Below are positions 18,927-25,955 of a stretch of DNA of 64,000 bases, piece by piece. A program made the position numbers and the translations under genes. Source of the DNA: Pseudobacillus wudalianchiensis (GTDB lineage: Bacteria > Bacillota > Bacilli > Bacillales > Domibacillaceae); the NCBI RefSeq assembly GCF_001685015.1, contig NZ_MAYT01000032.1:143536-207535 (forward strand). The letters are read 5' to 3'. The notes under the pieces are model-generated. The model was not told the origin of the DNA. It saw only the letters and a list, made by a program, of their open reading frames with translations, and made no database searches. Each line of letters starts with the position of its first letter. Position 1 is the stretch's first letter.

Positions 18927-19270
18927 AGCAGGATTGGAAAGTGTCATTAGCTGAAAAAGCAACGGCTGAAATTTATAAGCGTGAACCTGCTCTTCTTTCT
19001 CGTTTTGGAGAGAAGGGGAAGGCGAAATGTTTAGAAGATAACGAGCATCATATTAAACAATTGGAAACAGCTTTGCTGTTAGACAACAAACAATTCTTTA
19101 TTGATTATGCCATTTGGCTGAACGGCATCTTAACGAAGCATGGCATGAATAGCCAGCATTTGATTGATAATTTTACGATTATTCAGCAGCTGTTAATGGA
19201 AAATGGAGGAGAAGAAAACGGAAGAGGTCTTCTTTATTTAGATGAAGCTGTGTTAGCGTTGCAGCAATGA
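18923..19270 (+). CDS. Small helical protein of the B12/PAS-STAS cluster, unrecognised
   Basis: Soluble, all-helical protein of 115 residues without membrane segments. It contains HIKQLETALLLDN, FFIDYAIWLNGILTKHG and a conserved-looking C-terminus YLDEAVLAL. From memory, a similar helical block (F-x-D-Y-x-x-W followed by R/K-H/R-G) forms the N-terminal half of some longer B12-binding proteins; here it would be a separate gene directly upstream of the B12-binding gene. Start ATG overlaps the ABM gene by 4 bp. Function unknown; a partner or cap of the next protein is plausible. Confidence 0.7.
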   Translation: MKQDWKVSLAEKATAEIYKREPALLSRFGEKGKAKCLEDNEHHIKQLETALLLDNKQFFIDYAIWLNGILTKHGMNSQHLIDNFTIIQQLLMENGGEENGRGLLYLDEAVLALQQ

Positions 19271-19305
19271 ATTAGGTTGTTAACTGCTAGAGAGGTAGGT
19301 GGGGA

Positions 19306-19956
19306 ATGAACGAGGAAGTACGAGAGTTTGCCGATTATTTACTAGAAGGCAATGCACTGGCATCCATAGACTTTATTAAATATAAGCAACAGATGACTAC
19401 GTTAGAGATATTTGACCAGTTTTTCACGCCGGCTATGAAGTATATAGGGAAGTTGTGGGAGAACAATGAAATTACCGTTGCTGATGAACATTTGGCTACC
19501 GGCACCTGTGATTTTGTCTTATCGAGATTATTCCCTTGGCAAGAAGAACGGTCTTCAGCGGCTAAGAAAGCGATGTTTTTGTGTCCGGAAGGGGAGCGTC
19601 ATTATCTTGGATTGAAAATGGTCAGCAGCTTGTTTGTTGAGTCAGGCTGGAGCGTGCGTTTTTTTGGGCCTGACTTGCCGTTGGATTCAGCTTTGAAAGC
19701 GGCTGAGAAATGGCAGCCGCACGTCGTTGGCTTATCGATTGCCATTGTCTATCATCTTCCGCTTTTGCGAGAGTATGTTCAGCAATTTGCTAATTTATCT
19801 GCCCGCCCGTCAATTATGCTTGGTGGAAGGCTGGCAGGAATGTACGATTTAAAGCCATATTGTTCAGAAAGTACGATCATTTTTGATGATTTGCATGCTG
19901 CTCATCTGTGGCTGGAGAATGTGAAGGTAGAGGGGGAGTCTAATGCTGCCTTGTAA
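19306..19956 (+). CDS. Stand-alone cobalamin-binding protein with CarH-type photoreceptor motif
   Basis: Protein of 216 residues: a four-helix B12-binding-2 cap (about 5-80) followed by a B12-binding Rossmann domain (about 88-210). The cap holds W51-x9-E61-H62, the W-x9-EH pattern that defines the light-sensing AdoCbl site of CarH. The lower axial histidine is His99 in E97-x-H-x-x-G102. The Rossmann part continues with GWSVRFFGPDLP and VVGLSIAIVYHLP. There is no MerR or methyltransferase domain, so output must be by protein contact. Its end overlaps the PAS-STAS gene by 14 bp, tying their synthesis together. Methyltransferase corrinoid proteins share the fold but normally stand beside MtaB/MttB-type genes, absent here. 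Confidence 0.85.
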   Translation: MNEEVREFADYLLEGNALASIDFIKYKQQMTTLEIFDQFFTPAMKYIGKLWENNEITVADEHLATGTCDFVLSRLFPWQEERSSAAKKAMFLCPEGERHYLGLKMVSSLFVESGWSVRFFGPDLPLDSALKAAEKWQPHVVGLSIAIVYHLPLLREYVQQFANLSARPSIMLGGRLAGMYDLKPYCSESTIIFDDLHAAHLWLENVKVEGESNAAL

Positions 19957-20698
19957 TCAGCCATTCCCAGTCCCTTATATTCAAATCGACAAAACAGGCA
20001 GCATTTTAGCTTATTCAGAAACAGCCGCTGAGCTTTTTAGCATGCAGGAAGGCAATGTTTTAGCTTTAGTGGATGAGGCGAGCAAGGAGAAGGTAAGAAA
20101 GTTTATGTTTGAGCAGGACGAGTCTCTTACAGTCGAAGCCAATTTAAAAACAAAAATAAATCCCATACAGCTATTTGATCTTCATTTGTCATGGGATGAA
20201 CAAGCTACAGGGCATATCGTGCTGCTTTCAAAAGAACAGAGGAATGGACAGCTGGAGGATCGCCTTTTAGCTCTGCAAGAGCGGCTGTCTTCAACGAACT
20301 TTGAATTACTTGAGAAAAAAGATGAACTAGAAAAAACGTTAGTCCGTTTACGAGAGCTTTCTGGTCCCTTTATTACCTTGTCTGCAGGATTGGCTTTTAT
20401 TCCCCTCTTCGGTGATATTACAAAGGATAAAATTGAAGCGATCATGGGCCAGGCATTGCGGTCGGCTTATGAAGGCGAATATAGCCGCATTGCCGTAGAT
20501 TTTACGGCTGTTGGAAAAATAGAAAAAGAAGGGGTAAACAAGCTGCTTGAGCTGTTTAAGATGCTTAAATATATGAACGGAGCCCAAGTTGAGGTAGTAG
20601 GCATGAAGCCGCAGCACTCTCAAATAATGAACTCCTTTCAACGTGATTGGCCTTTTTCGTTTGCGCCTTCTTTAGCGTATATATTACAAGAGAAATAG
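19943..20698 (+). CDS. PAS - coiled coil - STAS domain protein
   Basis: Protein of 251 residues: PAS-like domain at about 8-97 (YIQIDKTGSILAYSETAAELF), a coiled coil at about 98-140, and a STAS domain at about 141-250 (GPFITLSAGLAFIPLFGDIT, VDFTAV). STAS is related to RsbR. Aligned without gaps to RsbR in this window, the two phospho-threonine positions are Lys161 and Lys195, 34 apart as in RsbR, so classic RsbT phosphorylation is unlikely. AGGGGGAGTCTA precedes ATG. Co-translated with the B12-binding protein, whose signal it probably relays. Terminator follows at once. Confidence 0.83.
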   Translation: MLPCNQPFPVPYIQIDKTGSILAYSETAAELFSMQEGNVLALVDEASKEKVRKFMFEQDESLTVEANLKTKINPIQLFDLHLSWDEQATGHIVLLSKEQRNGQLEDRLLALQERLSSTNFELLEKKDELEKTLVRLRELSGPFITLSAGLAFIPLFGDITKDKIEAIMGQALRSAYEGEYSRIAVDFTAVGKIEKEGVNKLLELFKMLKYMNGAQVEVVGMKPQHSQIMNSFQRDWPFSFAPSLAYILQEK

Positions 20699-20727
20699 AA
20701 AGTGCCGGGCAAAAGCCCGGCACTTTA
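20699..20727. terminator. Terminator of the B12/PAS-STAS cluster
   Basis: AAGTGCCGGGC/GCCCGGCACTT stem with AAAA loop. Confidence 0.9.
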
Positions 20728-20850
20728 GGCTGTTAGCAAACGCTTGCTTCCTTCGTTGCTCATGACCGTGGTGGTCACTCCGCCCCTCGTCGGGTATCGC
20801 GCCTCGAAAGACAAATGTTTTTAACTAGCCTAGGTTATTGAGAATAGCCT
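20727..20850 (-). repeat. Dispersed intergenic repeat, copy A
   Basis: About 124 bp between convergent genes. Read on the minus strand it shares with copy B (22324-22433) the blocks TAGGCT, CATTTGYCTTTYGAGGCGCG, GCGGAGTGAYCA, GGTCATGAGCA and GTTTGCYAACRGCCT. It begins and ends with AGGCT/AGCCT. Confidence 0.75.
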
Positions 20851-20852
20851 TC

Positions 20853-21308
20853 TTAAAATTCTACTTGTACTTGCTGCAATTCTTCCTCTGTCTTTTCTGT
20901 AAAGGTATAGCCGAGTTCTTTTAACTGGTCACATATCGTTGGAGCAACCGAGTCATCGACGATCAGAAATGTTTGGTCGAATTGCATTTTATCTTTAATG
21001 GAAGCGAGTAAATCGAACAAAGCACTCGTTCTTTCTTCTTTAAGAGACTTCGTTAAAGCGGAAGTTTCGGTTGTAACTGGTACAATCCAAAGTTCACATT
21101 GATTAGGCACCTTGAGCAGCTGTTCAAATACTTCTGCTTTCTCAAGCGGTGTTCGCAATGTTTCATCATGAATTTCATATACACGTTTAGATGACAAATC
21201 TTTTTCTTTAAATGGAAAGTTTCCTTGTTCATCGAATACTTTTATCTCTAATTTAGAAGCCTGAGGCATTTGGTTTTCCTGCGCATTTTGTTTTAAATGG
21301 CTGGTCAT
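20853..21308 (-). CDS. Hypothetical protein, candidate general stress gene
   Basis: Soluble acidic protein of 151 residues, no family recognised. It has an alternating alpha/beta look: VYEIHDE, CELWIVPVT, FDQTFLIVDDS and a glutamate/glutamine-rich C-terminus (EKTEEELQQVQVEF). A sigma-B-like promoter (GGTTTTC-N13-GGGAAT) lies 57 bases before the start, and AAAGGAGAGAGAAAC precedes ATG. This makes it a likely member of the SigB regulon; its role is unknown. Confidence 0.75.
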   Translation of the reverse strand: MTSHLKQNAQENQMPQASKLEIKVFDEQGNFPFKEKDLSSKRVYEIHDETLRTPLEKAEVFEQLLKVPNQCELWIVPVTTETSALTKSLKEERTSALFDLLASIKDKMQFDQTFLIVDDSVAPTICDQLKELGYTFTEKTEEELQQVQVEF

Positions 21309-21364
21309 GTTTCTCTCTCCTTTTCCTTCTCCCCCTGATATGTATAAAAGGGATCTGCTATACT

Positions 21365-21390
21365 ATTCCCTTTTTGAGAAGAAGAAAACC
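21365..21390 (-). promoter_or_regulatory. Sigma-B-like promoter of the 151-residue protein gene
   Basis: On the minus strand: GGTTTTC, 13-base spacer, GGGAAT. Consensus for sigma-B is RGGWTTRA-N12-15-GGGWAT. Confidence 0.6.
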
Positions 21391-21392
21391 TA

Positions 21393-22187
21393 TTAGACAC
21401 TTGCTAATTTTTGGAGAGTGTCGGCCACTTCACTAAGTGTACGGACTGTATAAGTCGGCTTGGCGCCTTCTACTTTTCTATCATCGCCATGGTCAATGAG
21501 GATTGAATCCATGCCAACGCGAGTGGCGCCAAGAATATCTGTTCCTAAGTTATCACCGATCATGATCGCGTCTTCAGGTGACACATCCATTAGCTTAAGC
21601 GCATGGACAAAAATAGAAGGATCGGGTTTTCCGAATCCAAAGTTTCCAGAAATAACGATATGCTCAAAATAAGGCACAAGTTCTGGGGTCATCGTTAACT
21701 TTTCCAATTGGAGCGATGGAGCGCCATTCGTTAAAAGCAAAAGACGGAAATCATTTTCTTTCAGTTTATCAAGGACTTCGATTGTATCATCATATAAGAA
21801 GGGGGAATAGCGGCGCACTTCCCGGAACCGCTCTCTTGCCCATTCTTCTGCTCCCTGAATGCCGACGGACTCTAAGCCATTTTTCCATGTGTTTAATTGA
21901 TAATCGCTAATATCTTTTCCCATCTGGCGCAGCTGCCAGTGATGTACGTCCCCGAAATCTCCCCAAAGCCCCTCAAACGGATTAATGCCAAGGTGAAGCG
22001 TGACTGGGTAAAAAGAATATGTTTGATATTGATCTCTTGCCGCTTGTCTAACAGAAGATTCAATCGTATCCTTATTCACTCCGTATTTCTGTTCCAAGTC
22101 ACCGCACGTTACATCAAAGGCGGTCTGAATGCTTTTGCGATCATTTAAAAGTGTGTCATCTAAATCAAAAAAGACTGCTTTTTTCAT
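21393..22187 (-). CDS. HAD-superfamily hydrolase (YjjG-type)
   Basis: Phosphatase of 264 residues. Motif I is FFDLDDTLLN near residues 6-15 with nucleophile and general acid aspartates; motif II LLLTNGAPS; motif III Lys in FGFGKPDPS; motif IV MIGDNLGTDILGA. The insert between I and II is a helical C1 cap. Members include pyrimidine nucleotidases and other house-cleaning phosphatases; substrate not deduced. ATG 22187 begins the conserved MKKAVFFDLDD and follows GGGAG; the upstream extension would be non-conserved. Confidence 0.87.
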   Translation of the reverse strand: MKKAVFFDLDDTLLNDRKSIQTAFDVTCGDLEQKYGVNKDTIESSVRQAARDQYQTYSFYPVTLHLGINPFEGLWGDFGDVHHWQLRQMGKDISDYQLNTWKNGLESVGIQGAEEWARERFREVRRYSPFLYDDTIEVLDKLKENDFRLLLLTNGAPSLQLEKLTMTPELVPYFEHIVISGNFGFGKPDPSIFVHALKLMDVSPEDAIMIGDNLGTDILGATRVGMDSILIDHGDDRKVEGAKPTYTVRTLSEVADTLQKLASV

Positions 22188-22323
22188 TCTATAAAGGCTC
22201 CCTTTCAAACATAATGTTGAACCTAATTCTACACAAATGTCAAAACTCCTGCAAAACAAAATTAAAGACGCCTAATGGAAAGGCGGCTGAAGATTATAGA
22301 GAAATTCTACTCTATATACGATT

Positions 22324-22433
22324 AGGCTGATTGAAAGCATTTGCCTTTTGAGGCGCGAAGCGGAGTGATCATCAGGGTCATGAGCACCGCAGGCAGGCGA
22401 GCAATGAAGAAAGTGAACGTTTGCCAACGGCCT
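22324..22433 (+). repeat. Dispersed intergenic repeat, copy B
   Basis: About 110 bp, from TAGGCTGATTGAAAGCATTT to GTTTGCCAACGGCCT, matching copy A in opposite orientation. It fills the 250-base gap between the HAD gene start and the next gene, where nothing else is seen. Confidence 0.75.
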
Positions 22434-22441
22434 AAAGCCAC

Positions 22442-22987
22442 CTAATTAAAAGTGGCTTCATTCTTTTTCCCTCTAAAAAATGAAAACAAAGAGGGAATTC
22501 GATATTTAGGCGGTTCTCTTTTGATTGCTGGAGGCTGCAGGCTGTTTAGCAGCAGGCGATCACGAATGGCTATTTCTTGATGCTCTAATTTTTCCTGCAT
22601 CCATCTCTGGTGCTGGGCAAGTTCTTTGACGAGCTCCTTATTTACTGCAATTAACGTCTCCTGCTGTTGCTCGAGGCGGGCGATCCGTTCATATAATTCA
22701 TGGTTTTCAACTGGTGCCTGTATGGGTTTCACCGGTTCTTCCTTCTTTTCAGGTTCCATTTTCATTGCCAGCTCAATCGCTGCTTCAAGTGTCATATTTT
22801 GTTCTTGTATAAGTTTCAGCAGACGCTGGACGGCAATAATATCCTTTTGATAAAAGACGCGGGAGTTATTTAACCCTCTGTCGAAGCGATAACCGGCAGC
22901 TTCTAATGCTGATGAATATTTTCGCAGCGTACTCGCGCCGACCCCAAGGCTTTTGGCTACTTCTGAGCTGAAATAAGCCTGTTCCAT
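22442..22987 (-). CDS. MerR-type helix-turn-helix protein with coiled coil
   Basis: Protein of 181 residues. Residues 1-75 are a MerR-like DNA-binding domain (YFSSEVAKSLGVGASTLRKY, then FYQKDIIAVQRLLKL). A charged coiled-coil segment follows at about 100-150 (ELYERIARLEQQQETL) and a basic C-terminus (SFFRGKKN). No ligand domain. Architecture is like RacA-type and DUF3967-type proteins of Bacillus, which act on chromosome or regulation; the exact role is not clear. ATG 22987 has GGAGG at seven bases; ATG 22993 would be too close. Confidence 0.75.
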   Translation of the reverse strand: MEQAYFSSEVAKSLGVGASTLRKYSSALEAAGYRFDRGLNNSRVFYQKDIIAVQRLLKLIQEQNMTLEAAIELAMKMEPEKKEEPVKPIQAPVENHELYERIARLEQQQETLIAVNKELVKELAQHQRWMQEKLEHQEIAIRDRLLLNSLQPPAIKREPPKYRIPSLFSFFRGKKNEATFN

Positions 22988-23156
22988 TTCCATCCCTCCG
23001 TTAAATAGTGGTGTGACCTTCCTCAAGCGGCTGTTTCCGGGACAATAGACTGTTATTAACTCTTTCCATATAGACTTCTGAATTCCTTTCACTAGTTTTG
23101 TTGATTGATCAGTAGTTTTGTCGAGAAGAGCTTAAAAGAATTTGCTGATCTTCTCT

Positions 23157-23181
23157 GTTGAAAAAGTAAGGAAAAGGGTAT
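23157..23181 (+). promoter_or_regulatory. Possible sigma-B promoter before 23220
   Basis: GTTGAA, 13 bases, GGGTAT. The -10 matches perfectly, the -35 has one mismatch to GTTTAA. Confidence 0.45.
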
Positions 23182-23219
23182 ATATAAAGGGTATTAATCT
23201 AATAGTGGGTGGACTGCTT

Positions 23220-23510
23220 ATGAGGCTGAAGAAATGGACGTATTCCCGGCGGTACAACATTAAAGCTATTTTTGATAAATTTCCTCATTCTAACGTTATT
23301 TTTCGTACAATTAATCAGTTTTATTTTGTTTACATCGTTAACTGGTCAGAGAAAGATCCGGTCGTAACGAGAGCGGATTTAGAACAAATGGAACAGTTGT
23401 TAAATGAGGAGATGGGAACTGCGTTCTTTTATCACCAGCGAAAGTCGCAGATAAGGAAGACGGAGCGAATGGAGGAAAAGCCGAGTGAAAAAAGCAATGA
23501 TTATCGCTAA
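23220..23510 (+). CDS. Small hypothetical protein upstream of lipid kinase
   Basis: Basic protein of 96 residues with aromatic-rich N-terminus (KKWTYSRRYNIKAIF, FRTINQFYFVYIVNW) and a charged tail. No family recognised. ATG 23220 follows GGGTGGA; a longer frame from 23142 would run through the candidate sigma-B promoter. It overlaps the lipid kinase gene by 26 bp, so both are likely translated from one message. Confidence 0.65.
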   Translation: MRLKKWTYSRRYNIKAIFDKFPHSNVIFRTINQFYFVYIVNWSEKDPVVTRADLEQMEQLLNEEMGTAFFYHQRKSQIRKTERMEEKPSEKSNDYR

Positions 23511-24366
23511 TCCCTCTTCAGGCAAGGAAGAGGCAGAAATATATGTGAAAAGGGTCGAGCAGCAGCTTACGTACAGCGGCTATCAAACTGAAGCGAAGTT
23601 AACGGCTAAAGAAGGAGACGCAGCAGCATGGGCAGCAGCAGCTTGTGCCCGTGGATATGAAACGGTTATTTCCATAGGGGGAGATGGGACTGTTAATGAA
23701 GTGGTTAACGGCCTGGCAGAAAAAGAGCAAAGGCCATCACTCGGCATTGTCCCGCTTGGCACAGTGAATGATTTTGCCAGAGCCTTGAATGTCCCGCTCG
23801 AGCCCGAAGAAGCCATTACGATTATTGGACAGGGAAGGCTTCAAAAAGCAGATATCGGCAAGGTCAATGATCGTTACTTTTTAAATATCACAGCACTCGG
23901 AGATATGGCTGAATCGACAGCAGAAGTATCAGCTAAACAAAAAACAGCTCTTGGCTCGTTTGCTTATTTTTTAGAAGGAGCTAAAACACTTGTCCATAAA
24001 CATCCGATCGATCTAACAGTCAGGGGTGCGGAACGAGAGTGGACAGGGAGAGCCTTGTTGTTTCTTGCTGCTTTAACGAACTCTGTCGGCGGTTTTGAAC
24101 GTATGGCGCCTAACGCAGAAGTAGATGATGGGAAGCTCCACTGTTTCATTATAAAAGACACTTCTTTGCCGCGGCTTGTGCGGATTGCTGCTAATCTAAT
24201 AAAAGGCGATTTAAAAGAAGATCCGGATGTCCTTTATTTTCGTGCCAATCCGGTAACAATATCCTCCAAAGAGCCTTTAAAAGCTAATATAGACGGTGAC
24301 ATTGGAGGGGAAGTGCCGCTTACTCTCCAAGTGCTGCGAAAACATATTGCTGTATGGGTCCCTTAA
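23485..24366 (+). CDS. Diacylglycerol/lipid kinase family protein (YegS/BmrU type)
   Basis: Lipid kinase of 293 residues. N-terminal DAGK catalytic domain with IIANPSSGK near 7-15, the nucleotide motif SIGGDGTVNEVVNG near 63-76 and PLGTVNDFARAL near 91-102; C-terminal beta-sandwich domain with LKANIDGDIGGEVP. Members phosphorylate diacylglycerol or related lipids at the inner membrane face. GTG 23485 with GGAGG nine bases before it. Convergent terminator shared with the symporter gene follows. Confidence 0.9.
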   Translation: MKKAMIIANPSSGKEEAEIYVKRVEQQLTYSGYQTEAKLTAKEGDAAAWAAAACARGYETVISIGGDGTVNEVVNGLAEKEQRPSLGIVPLGTVNDFARALNVPLEPEEAITIIGQGRLQKADIGKVNDRYFLNITALGDMAESTAEVSAKQKTALGSFAYFLEGAKTLVHKHPIDLTVRGAEREWTGRALLFLAALTNSVGGFERMAPNAEVDDGKLHCFIIKDTSLPRLVRIAANLIKGDLKEDPDVLYFRANPVTISSKEPLKANIDGDIGGEVPLTLQVLRKHIAVWVP

Positions 24367-24378
24367 TGGGATGTAAAG

Positions 24379-24427
24379 AAAAAACGGATTGAAAGTCTAG
24401 GACGATCGACTTTCAATCCGTTTTTTT
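24379..24427. terminator. Bidirectional terminator, lipid kinase / symporter
   Basis: Perfect 19-base arms AAAAAACGGATTGAAAGTC and complement, ten-base loop. Confidence 0.95.
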
Positions 24428-24435
24428 ATCCATGA

Positions 24436-25920
24436 TTAGCTAATGCTCTTGGTTGACACGTCGTCTTCTTTTAATTTTTTTACATCAGCGGTACTTTCCT
24501 TGGCAGGGAAAAGCAAGCTGAAAATAACTCCAAAGAAAGCGGCGATAAAGAAGGTCGTAAAGCGGGAAGAAATGATCGCTTCGAGCGGCGTCGAAATCCA
24601 AACAATCGTGCTGATAAATCCAGCAAGGATCGTGGCGATAACGCCGATTCCGGAATAACGCTTCCAGAAGAAAGTGAGAATAATAGCGGGCGATAGCGTA
24701 CAGCCGACTCCTGCCCATGCCCAGCTGACAACGAGATAGACAAGAGATTTAGATGTTAACGCAATGAGCAGTCCAAGTAGCCCGGCTCCGATAATCGCTA
24801 GTCTTGACACCATGACGAGCTGCTTCTCTGTCATTTTCTTGCCAAGTGCGTTGTTTACGATATCTTCACTGACGGAACTTGTAATAACAAGGAGCTGAGA
24901 GTCAGCGGTGGAGATAATCGCTGCTAGGATTCCTGAGAGTAAAATGCCAGCTATCCATGGTGGGAATAGGTCTAACACCATAAAGGGTAAAATCGTTTCT
25001 ACATCGGCAAAATTCTGTCCTTGATATAAAGTGAGAGCGGTCAAGCCGATCATAAAAGCACCGCTATACGCAAGAATGGTCCAAATGATAGCAACTCGGC
25101 TGGCTGTCTTAGCTTCTTTTTTATTTTTCAAAGCCATAAAGCGGGCGCTAAGCTGGGGCTGGCCGCCGAGAAAACCAAAGAACCAGGCGAAATTATTAAA
25201 GAGCAGAAGACCGAGAGCAAATCCGATGGCTCCGCCTGTCCACGAGTCCATCGTTGGTCCGGCAGCGGTTAAGGCTGCACTGATAGACAAATCGTTTGCG
25301 TGAATATGGAAAAGGGCGACGATTGGCAGCACAACGAGAGTGACAAGCATCATAAGGCTTTGAATCATATCCGTCCATACAACGGCTGTGAATCCACCGA
25401 GATAAGAGAGGAGAATAACGATCGCCAGACTAAGAAGAGCACCTACAGTAGGATTGATATGAAAAACAGTAAATAGAGTTTTACCGGCACCGGCAATTTG
25501 TGCACCGAAATAAAACATCATAAAGCTGACGATCAAAATGGTAGACATCCAGAGAATGATTTTTCCGTGGCTTCCGAAACGTTTGGCTAAATAACCGGGC
25601 AAGGTCATGACCTGATGTTCTTCCGCTTCCTTCATAAATCGTTCGGCTAGAAATAGCCAGGAGAACACGATTCCTAAGGAGATTCCGACAGCTACCCATA
25701 TACCGGAAAGGCCAGTAGCAAATACAAAGCCGGTATAGCCGAGGAGGAGCCAGGCTGACTCTCCAGTCGCTCTTTCTGAGAAAGCGAGCGCCCAGCCTGG
25801 CAGCTTTTTGCCGCCAAGAAGAAAGGAAGCATGGTCCATTTCCTTGCGGCTAAATAAGTAGCCGGCACCAAGCATAAGCAAGCAATAAAGAATGAATTCA
25901 ACCATTATGATCGTATGCAT
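24436..25920 (-). CDS. Sodium/solute symporter, PutP-like (SSS family)
   Basis: Transporter of 494 residues with about 13 membrane helices. SSS-family signatures are seen: WLLLGYTGFVFATGLSGIW in helix 2, GGFTAVVWTDMIQSL near helix 5 and ISTADSQLLVITSSVSED, which in PutP carries Na+ and proline ligands. Closest in style to PutP/OpuE proline carriers. Third gene of the operon FAD oxidase - OCD family - symporter, so the substrate is probably the amino or imino acid degraded by these enzymes. GAAAGGACTGAAGAG before ATG. Confidence 0.88.
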   Translation of the reverse strand: MHTIIMVEFILYCLLMLGAGYLFSRKEMDHASFLLGGKKLPGWALAFSERATGESAWLLLGYTGFVFATGLSGIWVAVGISLGIVFSWLFLAERFMKEAEEHQVMTLPGYLAKRFGSHGKIILWMSTILIVSFMMFYFGAQIAGAGKTLFTVFHINPTVGALLSLAIVILLSYLGGFTAVVWTDMIQSLMMLVTLVVLPIVALFHIHANDLSISAALTAAGPTMDSWTGGAIGFALGLLLFNNFAWFFGFLGGQPQLSARFMALKNKKEAKTASRVAIIWTILAYSGAFMIGLTALTLYQGQNFADVETILPFMVLDLFPPWIAGILLSGILAAIISTADSQLLVITSSVSEDIVNNALGKKMTEKQLVMVSRLAIIGAGLLGLLIALTSKSLVYLVVSWAWAGVGCTLSPAIILTFFWKRYSGIGVIATILAGFISTIVWISTPLEAIISSRFTTFFIAAFFGVIFSLLFPAKESTADVKKLKEDDVSTKSIS

Positions 25921-25955
25921 ATCTCTTCAGTCCTTTCAGAGTTTTTAATGGTTTT

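Noticed and set aside
20760..20815. Possible CRISPR or short tandem repeats in the GC-rich stretch after the PAS-STAS gene
   Set aside because: No regularly spaced repeats; the stretch is part of dispersed repeat copy A.
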